Shown here: positions 45,501 to 51,800 of the stretch, in pieces
How the letters are laid out: each line of letters begins with the position of its first letter
Position numbering within the stretch: position 1 is the stretch's first letter
Origin: JAFDZV01 sp964455525
Lineage (GTDB): Bacteria > Bacteroidota > Ignavibacteria > OLB7
Direction of reading: 5' to 3'
NCBI GenBank assembly: GCA_964455525.1
Contig: CAYVWR010000009.1
Coordinates: 128,489-192,488 of the forward strand
DNA length: 64,000 nt
Notes under the pieces: generated by a model
The model's database searches: none
Seen by the model: the letters and a program-made list of their open reading frames with translations, nothing else
Told to the model about the DNA's origin: nothing
Translations under genes and position numbers: made by a program

Positions 45501-45693
45501 CCCCCGTGAGCGACTCCGGGACTCCGATGATATTCCAATTGGGGGCTGCGTTCTTGCCGAGATTGACGGTGAGATCCATACTGATAGTCTCACCGGAGGA
45601 GAAGATATTGATATTGAAACTGCTCCCGACGAAATTCCCAGTGTATTGGACATCTGTCAGTACGAGCAGCGCTACTGGCGTTGTTAAAGGCAT
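36562..45693 (-). CDS. Giant protein (3043 aa) with Cys-marked helical repeats
   Basis: I do not recognise this protein as a whole. Residues 1-130 are a beta domain. Residues 135-1550 hold an alternating helical repeat: C-x2-W-x5-C-L-x3-C motifs at 258, 386, 506, 620, 1055, 1178 and (first Cys lost) 1421, alternating with C-x2-[LI]-x10-C-like motifs (CAQLRNLVGF, CEQLRRIVTLFAQIC, CRRLRIIISFFSIYC). A Pro-rich linker lies at 672-699, and residues about 800-910 look like a PA14-like beta-sandwich (SVRLAIDFRADDHAEIYIDN). Residues 1580-3043 start with GVHLRWALLGDLADHLPKG and continue with beta-sandwich, partly Fn3-like segments. No signal peptide, transmembrane helix or T9SS tail is seen. The ATG at 45693 is used; an upstream ATG at 45762 is less likely. 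It is the last gene of the giant block. Confidence 0.85.
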   Translation of the reverse strand: MPLTTPVALLVLTDVQYTGNFVGSSFNINIFSSGETISMDLTVNLGKNAAPNWNIIGVPESLTGVTTVPVSMGIQGNDPSIPAQGQASDSFTLLSNFPTQQFIVNLIVNSINGPATFTLTFTSTWREYPVSYPMSWLCNNRYNFQAFHRWLCLGSTQIPNFYQNTSVQQLQAIMTDAAPVMHDLSNRLSLGYVPQSSSFFDLLKFNVDVMLASAPTVSTLNYRWGYTIADFGAAVEQVMGNYIGNVVPLLDPLRWTLCNKWRDLLDCLCAYCAQTDVPNPPPHINHFFNSQVAPVTSMVYSHAVTWAQTEGLNYYMDPYLADQCAQLRNLVGFWAWWCRTCTSVTVSWQQQAEDDFSQLFSLRAQFKALLEMEAITLCDPSEKDFCDRWSDLLECLMELCERRAGFSSYVRQQMENLFGADIRDLYMLLKHPQPQYPATDLATMCGLIRWLYDYFVETICPDRTIPGGEGRRSLLDFYLGQLEHALLTFKSNSGDLCAPDVPLSDCEEWTEIIDCLKSICDRKSTLSTVVLDDFYDLLHWAVDDLYWLMQGIEYGPISLDLLEMCRRLNVLHSLIHSFCPSTPVSRSFRDYMAYRLVETRNALNSLKGLYPDICSDADPCDEWLEILHCLARICERHEELSASSATAIIVQKIVNDFGPHLDSLYTKVFQHVPQPQPPYTPAPYPPVPNPPPTPPPPPVEVTCYAVRELLDWFVLHCACNNDIAPALQQELSTIYLPVFRDLYEDLQRCSCNCKTTRFDVTTGEVPWIVTQTDTGVAVPVTANVVTGTCGIASPIIGSEWISPLPTACCSATGWTTFERCFCLCADASVRLAIDFRADDHAEIYIDNVLVKKADQMNMAQPEHLDATFQLTAGRHCIQVKVLNDPAFNMALAVNGYLEDAGGNLLKIECCTETFTPLPGDDLVGEICCKADIACDKLAYLPRVVHLFCATLPDLNDPIIVQVLNDLPPYEAKLPEIIEALGFDPNEMGPADNTFCARLEFLVLVLILAYSNPWALTLRQWYIVDCIYKWLHVRAMSYVLTMSDAPRACQPCFDLCDRWLVMLNCLCRLCTNGEKLAEHGLADDFDAIICDEINSLYTYISGIASSSGAILYPLEEPTGCCEQLRRIVTLFAQICMGCGRLSGVVIVELENRYKSMHSEFIRLADTLDPAGLDICDDFCERYVQMLECLLQFCLRHGELPASFNTRFDGLFESHIMAIHKRIFSSTPAPTPFPSGSFGNTCWTLFGVLRSFGWLCSPYYEWDLELRLDLEAILPALTADYNTFNNELAAAGYHICGREIDYCERLDRLPDLYAIICGSIPLATHPPIVVLEMLLAKMAPEVPSLQRQLRLPSVAYPFSAVFCERLRFVLGLVAAAYSRPYQLDPTYLLMADLFYGLLVSQSAAYAALIGSELPRATTVDLYRAQWTDLLGCLCRTCDFVEGLNAAERATYSGIVEMVEDDLGEPALLIEEIYDTVVAISATHNLPLNDDPCADTLCRRLRIIISFFSIYCLDCEGPAPADAVLLDAHLEHLRVLATELRIALFEAGRGICAEEDMGSVLIQSPSLYLQAAGSSAGGDGSASGVHLRWALLGDLADHLPKGNLAKPGSANYGSNKLNKSDDFVRIYRAPYRAAVADRFVAEIDFAATLPTRISGSIASGVEWVYENIRVDTRFSDARTSVIISFEPELYPLAVPTSPSEGHVKDVLQNYTGIYKVMAIPKTMFAFELLPEVTAGTPSAKFEAISSIDDPNADIPLFVSCRETISGVGSFYRITSESIDHVLFKCVNCVPRTIRLETYDDFYLGTKRRYLWSRIGEYALSLDTPGVYKRLEDPVNYPIDGLWPKYETLGGHARVSVENYKDRWDPHLATYDRDDSQSLRDAVERYIQLSKSADNLLASCDVPSIIPGDKTYMNLSLLQLLQLAAQDYHVARMLGLGCIDYQVPLLGDGPAHQYIYFAEYQTASDPGNGVTSQTHRYLSLPTGRYDYRLPVAPEIDSLELGLDDDFTDNQGYTRFGSNRFVRLHKKPLKIDQPVGGFYQSTDQFSRGKNTRPLLFGVKFGDVTGGVTGGAPIWEIPDPSNDLGEHAKNDFKPYRDAQGYPEVMPIPDMPNPFYIHRIQNKPENTGLHVYGIYGINWFSRVSSVVKGPEINNQFPVRNTLLPPLNLSVQYIQPEEPPLFTSPSEQDSAFFGKTRVTFDWNHIHNKAYQKANAVDLYFRSEEPARVNGMIGEVTVQTLPLHTARVQLTSYTEIAEETPRTVEPTIAAADYERFKGSMLVTATNSFTITKVEAGTNGYPLVTIELLVPADAAGNRAQGTPIAPRASETFLIVENMMGMDEAKGITAGWQRLTSHRIMLADFNAHPYTGGGIHTETTYEDGREVVSTIGGFVDPNGEVKRVGTVPGVFEVIMPGTTLHPYDVQHSGAVSFYKGTARIPNYQNAEDIRVVEVLRIETEVRGGEDRVKLYVMDKEEKIAPANGAMVTATVNFHPSYRAYINWSAEGVAAGDIMPTSPETSRITYIAAKSVDTTHAEGMHPYRSGLSAPAVHLARLIIDPQAPAAPTGPLYATRPDIYGKATFMFDTEIPAGRTVYAMHFYRADEMAILATLYKQPTIVDEILPNLPRRDTDPYLADRWLDLILVRTEMVNGEKLFIARSTSTEPGAPTFRFPKPDRSREGYESFKGNASLQAGDGDIKRAIEEAFLPLTESPVIYQQIKENASLQTSSKKPVLHRDGALLALNDADYDAFPMARRGTRVDGRYVVRFADYTLDGASRNIYFYFTREFGNMLKAGSASQMLGPVRLVNSVPPVAPEIGRVRAQPENQVLGTSPSVTFEFNRYPSGENLKKVRLYRATSEEMAQTIRLMDEVGTFDLPENLAADKLYRVVDTFADLKPGESVPYGQPLFYRLVVLREIRNEEAVLEYVPSIPSELVLVSIMDTVNPPAPAINADEKVTVMALPPNGTKVLKYTDVVFTWDNVTYNALYTLYKMSSQGQWVKMGEVVRPQGDTVSYNWPGELLKLDENGQVIYHRFKIGVINSSGLVNVEENVLVV
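41164..44922 (-). repeat. Coding region of alternating Cys-helix repeats in the 3043-aa protein
   Basis: Seven W-type motifs (e.g. CNKWRDLLDCLCAYC, CDEWLEILHCLARIC, CDRWLVMLNCLCRLC) alternate with L-type motifs (e.g. CRRLNVLHSLIHSFC) at about 115-130 residues per full unit. Two longer blocks, beginning LAYLPRVVHLFCATLP (about 937) and DRLPDLYAIICGSIPL (about 1305), are clear duplicates, each running through FCARLEFLVLVLILAYS or FCERLRFVLGLVAAAYS. Confidence 0.75.
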
Positions 45694-45814
45694 GATATAT
45701 ATCTGTTGTGTGCGTGTGATAGTGTTCGTTCGATGCACGCAAAAGCGGAGGCCGGGGCGCAACGGCCGCAGTCGGGGGAGTAGCCGGAACCCCTCCCCCC
45801 TGCGCTACCACGCT

Positions 45815-48800
45815 TTACGAGTACGGCACGGTGAATGTCACCGTTACCGGAGCGGCCGGGGTCTCCTCCCAGACCGGCTCCTGTTCGGTTCCGTTATTCC
45901 TCCAGACCTTCACGGCAGTATAGTCCGCGCCATCGAAGAGCCTGTACTGGAACTGGAACCCGAGCTGCTGGGTGCCCTGCCCGGAGAGGAGATCAAGCGC
46001 CGAATTGGTCACGAACACCCTGGCTGCATCCTTCGAGAAGTAGATCAAAGCTCCGCTTCCAAAACCTGTTGCCTGCAATCCAAGCTTCAGTTGATCAACC
46101 GGCAGCTTCGGATCGTTGAACGGCTCGGGGCTTCTGAGGAGCACTCCCAGAATCCTGGCCTGTGCCCCGCTTCCGGTGGTGACGATGATGAATTCGGTGG
46201 TGGCCGGGGCTTCCAGAGTCCCCAGCCATAACGCACCATCCACGATACGGTCCAGCAGGTCGGCGTACTGCACATTCAGCGCCTTGTAGCGATCCGCCTG
46301 CCCGGTTCCCCCGGGGGCCACACCGTCGATGATCCCCTTGGCCATATCGGCATCGGCGGCATCGACTGTTATCGTATGGATCGCCTTCTTCGCCTCCTCC
46401 CCTTCTCCAAGGTTGTAGCTCCCGATATGCGTTTCAAAATCGGGATAGCGGGATGTCTGGAAGACATACTTGTGCACCTCTCTGCCGTAGGCGTGCTCCT
46501 GTGCTCCTTCGGCCAGAAGGGCATTGAAGATGGCCGTATAGAGCTTGCGGGGCTGAAGATCCACCCCGAGCGGGATCACGGTCTTGCGTGCGGGTGGCCT
46601 CTTGGCTAATTCTGGAACCGGATCGAACTGGAGACAGTCCCCGCTGTTCTTCACCATATACCTGAAGATCTCGTAGTCTCTCGGCTGGGGGGGCTTTTCG
46701 TCCTTCCTCCAGATCGGATCAATCTTGATATCCCAGGCGGGATCGGCCTCGCGGGCGGTATCGCGGATCACGATCTGCACCCCGGCACGCACCTCCGGCA
46801 AATCCTCGTATGCATTCCAGAGACCGTACATGGAGTTCATATACTCCTTCCTGTAGAAGATCTGCAACTGGCTCTGCTTGAAGTAGAGCGGCTTGGCGCC
46901 GATGATGTTGCCGTTGGCGTCCGGGTAGCTTCGCTCGTAGTCGATATACTGCTTCAGCTTCGCGTACTGGTATCCCGCCTCGGCATCGGCGGAGAGGAGC
47001 GCGCTATACCCGCAGTTATAGACCGGGGAGGTCTCCGGTCCGGTGGCATGGAAATGTCCCACCGGACCTGCAGTCTGGAACCCAAACGTATAGAATGAAC
47101 GGAACGGGCGCTGCTCATCGCCGTTGATCTGTTCGGTGGTCTCTATCTGAACCGCGTACTTGGTGTTCGGACGCCAGATCGGCTGGGTGACGAGGTTCAG
47201 CGCCTTGATGGTATCCTCGCTCGTCTGCGCCACCACCAGCGGATCGGGGAGATCGTTGTTGTACTCATGATCGAACTGGCTTATCCAGCAGATCTCATGA
47301 ATGTAGGTCTCGCAGCCACCGCTGCAACCCGCCGCCGGAGCTATCACGATACGGTCGATCGGCTGGTCGGCATGGTCATATTCCACCGGCGTTCCCAGAT
47401 CGGCGGCCTCGATCCGTTCCCGCTTCCGAAGGGGGTCGTAGGCGGAGTCCACCGGCACCGGACAGTATTTCGCCAGAGCATTCGGCAGCCCGGTCTCCAG
47501 TGCCCCGAGCAGCGCGGCATGCTGGTCGAAGAGGGTCTTGACGGCGGCGGCATCGGTATAGCTCAGCACATTGATCCCGAAATAGTTGGCGATCATCCGT
47601 ATCGTCCTGCACCTGTTGGCCGGACGCCGGTTCGCACCGCTCTCCAGCCTAAGTTCGTCCGACCATAGGAGCGACTTCTTCGCCAGGTCCGTCAGGTGAG
47701 TGCCGAGCGCGCCATGAAGCGAGCTGTTGCCGGTGAACACCCCCGAGGGGAGGTACTCCTTGTACCTGCATACATTGCAGAGGCAGTAGAGTATCGCCAG
47801 CATGCTGTCGCAGGTGGTCTGGCATCCTGCCAGAGGGGCCGTGCTGCCGCCGATGTAGGCATTGGCCTTCGTCTTCAGAGCATTGCAGAACTCCCCCATA
47901 CGGGACTCAAGAGAGAGTGGCAGACGCATCGTGGCGCCGTAGCCTATCACCAGAATCCCCACCACCCGCTCCAGCGTCGCGCAGAACTCCGTGTTGGTCC
48001 AGCCGGCCGGAACCGGGTCCAGGTTGAGCGTTGCACTCAGCTCGTCGAACATCTCCTGCGCATCATGCATCAGCGTGACGATCTCCGAGAACGGAGGTGC
48101 CGCGAGCTGTTCGGCTGTGGGCGGGGTGTTGCAGAGCTTGCGCCAGGCGTTCAGCAGATCCTTCTGCCAGGCACAGGGAGATACCGACAGCACCAGAGGA
48201 GCGATACGCTCGTTCTCCGGCAGCCCGTCCAGCGCCTGCTGAAGTTCGGTGAACCTCGTCTGGAGCGTATTCAGCTCGTTGTTCTGAAGCCATGTATAGA
48301 TCGATGGGGCCACCGCATTTCCACGGAGGCAATCCTCGTAGACATGGCCGAGGATGTAGCGCACCTCGAACTCAGTGTTCTCGATCGTGGTATCGAACGC
48401 GGGCCAGAACAGGAGATCCTGGTAGACGGAGAAGACCGCGTTGGAGATATCGAGCAGGAGCTGGTCGAAATCGGTTTCGATCCGTGTGATGATGCTCTGC
48501 GGCAGATACGCCCGCCGTGCGATCAGGATATCGAGCACCTGAAGGGCATCGAGCCAATCCGGGCATGTGGAATGCATCGGCGTCGTGCCGCAGAGGACTC
48601 CGTGATACGGCGCCACGGCCCCCTGCTTGAATCCCACGGGGTTGGAGCCGACGTTGTCGTAGGCCCCCTGGAGTGCCGTGAGCTTCGTGTCCAGCCATGC
48701 CAGCATCGCGGGAGTAGCGTCGTCGCAGTTCATGCTCAGCGAGGCGAGGAACCCGATCGCCGTCTGCACAAGATCGCAGTCGTCGGCGGGGATCGTTGCC

Positions 48801-51800
48801 CCCTGCAACGGCGTTCCGGCCGTGGAGACGAGCGGTGCGACGGCATCATACAGGCCGTCGATCATAGTGGTAAGCGAATCGTTGAAGTAGGTCCGCTCCC
48901 CTGCGTCGGCGAAGTTCTCCACCTCTCCGCAGAGCCGGCAGAGACAGGCCAGCACGTTGGTCCAGTCGCTCACGAACAAGTCGATCGCCTCGGTCGGCTC
49001 CGGCAGCTCCGCATCCTGCGTGGCCTCGCGGTAGTCGGCGACGAGCTTTTGCAGCTTGCCGTAGAAATCCCGGACGCGGAACCGGAGATCGCTCGGCAGC
49101 TCGTTGAAGACGGAGAACGCCACCACCAGCACCCGTAGCGCCCGTTTCAGATCGGAGCAGAAGACCCCCGTACCGGATGAAGCGCTCCACCCGAAGTAGC
49201 TTTCCAGCTCACCGACCGTATTATTGAAACCGGCCAGCAGCAAGGTGATGGCCGTGACCGACGGATCGGCCAGGGGGCCGGCAGTAGCGGCGCACATCAG
49301 ACGGGTGATGCTCTGAAGGTCCCTGATCCGGCTGCACCCGCCATCGGCATCATCTATCGAGATACGGCTCCCCTCGCCGCTCGGAATGACGCTGCCGCCG
49401 GTATTGGCGCAGCCGCTGAATCCCTGCGCATCGAGCAAGACCCGAAGCATCCCCACCAGTCCGCTCAGCTTCTCGTAATACGGGTCCATCTCGTCTATCA
49501 GCGTGGAGGGGATAGTGGCGGTGCTGAGCGTAAGGCTTACGATGCTGAAGAACTCCGCGATCATCCTCAAACGAAGGAGCGGGTCGGAGAGAGGGTCGTT
49601 CTGGTTCAGCTTCATGGAGCGGTCGGCAGCCTCCATCTTCACCTTCTTGTAGAGGCGCCCGATCTCCGGGTCGATGAGACCGCTCAGCATCCCCTGCACG
49701 GGGACTGTCAACGCCCCTCTCTTGTCGTAGGTTTTTCCCAGACAGGCCAGCAGGTCGAGCCACTTCTCGTAGAACTCGTTCGCCGCCGCAGGAGGCTCCG
49801 GTATCGGCAGCCCCGCTTCCAGACGCTGCTGCACATACTGCTCGGCATACCGCTTCACATCGAGATAGAAATACTCTACGTTCTTGCGAACCGCGACGGG
49901 AATGGCGTTCCTGCCGGTGAGTCCCACGCCGATGACCTCCAGCATCTCGCGAAGCCTATCGCAGAACCCGGCCGTCAGGTTCGGGGCATTCAGCCCCCAG
50001 AGCTGGCGCAGATAAAGGTTGGTCTTCTTGAACTTGTTGGTCATGATGGCGTCGATCGCCTTGATCGGAGCAAGATTCATATCCACCGATGTGCCGCTAC
50101 AGAGCGCACGCACAAAGCTTGGCATCGCACGGAGCTTGTCCCACATGTCGTCCGGCAGTGAGCCGCCGGAGGGGACCACCTGGGAGACATCCCAGCGATC
50201 AATCTTTCCGCCGGTTGGGCTGGTGGCGACCGGAGCGGGAGTGTAGGGATACCCCAGGTAATAGGAGATTACCACCTTGCTGCTGAGCGTGGAGAGCTTC
50301 AACCGTACCTGGGTGACCGGCTCGGGGAAATAAAGCTCGATCTTGTTGTCCTTCAGCAGCCGGAGCGAGTGAGGAAGGTTGAACGGATTGCCATAGGGAA
50401 CAACCTTGGCATCCTGGCTGGTGATTCGGAATCGGAGCTTCCGGTCGAACAGCGTCGTGTTGGCCGCATACGGTGTCCCGTCCGGGATATCGGTCCAGTT
50501 CAGACAGGTCATCTCGATCTTGTCGGGAGGACATACCAGGACCATCGGCGGAAATCCAAGCTCTGTATGGTTCACCTCCGGGTTCTGCGAGTAGGAGGTG
50601 CGTGCCAGAAGCCGCAGCTTGGTGTAGCGCTGCGCCTCGCTCAACTGCCAGAAGCCATACTTCATCTTGGTGCCGATCTGCGTGGTCCTGGCCCACTCCA
50701 GCGCATACTCATGGTTGGTCGCATACTGGGAATGCGACTGTGCCACCATGTCGAGGATCGGCGTGCTGGCCGAGAGGACATCATACGGGCGCCACTCGCT
50801 CCGAAGGTCGGACCAGTAGTAGATCCTGAGGCTCTCCACCTTGTAGGTGTATTTCACCTGGGGGGATTCTCCCTTCTGCGGCGGGATCACTTCGGAGTTG
50901 ACCGATGCATCCTGCAAGGGGGCGATCTTCTCCATCGAGGGATCGGCCGCGCCGGGACGCATCCCCTTGGTGAACTCGATGTCGATGAATGAATCCATCG
51001 GCACCGTGAACCGGCTGAACTCCCCGAACCAGGCACCCGTAGCCGAGGGGGATGGAATAACGGGGCGCGGGACCGCCGGAGCGGGATGCTCGCGGAGCGC
51101 AGTATTGGCCGGGGAATAATCATCGTTCACGAAGTTCAGCGGGAACGGATCGCCGGTGAGCATGTTGACCGCCTTGACCGACTGCTGGAGTTCCGGGCAG
51201 CGGAGCGGATCATTTGCTATCACGCTCGGCGGCGCCAGCAGCTTGATCTCCCTGGCCGGTCCCGGATCGACGAAATGCCAACTCAGGCTGACACGGATAT
51301 CCACATTGGGGAGAGGCCATGGGGTGGAGAGGCTCAGCTTGAATGAGCCGGCGATGATGAACGGATTGGGGGCCTCGCCCCGAAGATCCGCCTTCACGGT
51401 AAGACGGAACCCGATGCCAAACACCTTCAGCTCCGCGTACCCTTGCAGGATGATCCATCCCCCAAGTTGCACCGGCTTAAAGCTCACCTCACCTCCCACT
51501 TCCAAGCTTGCCCCCAGCCCCACCTTGGCGATGCCGCAATCCTGTTCAAACTTCCAGTCGACGCCGGCGCCCGCCTTGATTCCCTTCGATGAGATCATGA
51601 AGTACGCCCATCCGTGCAAGATCTTCAGGATGGTGGCCTGTATCCTCTTGGAGTCTGGCTGGTCTCGGCCGATATAGATATGCCATGCGGAGGAGCGCCC
51701 GAAGAAGAATGCCATTTCGAGCATGGCATCGAGCGTGAGGATATAGCCGGAGTCCTCGGGGATATCGAGGTTAGCGCCGAAGATCGCCTGCACCCCCTCC

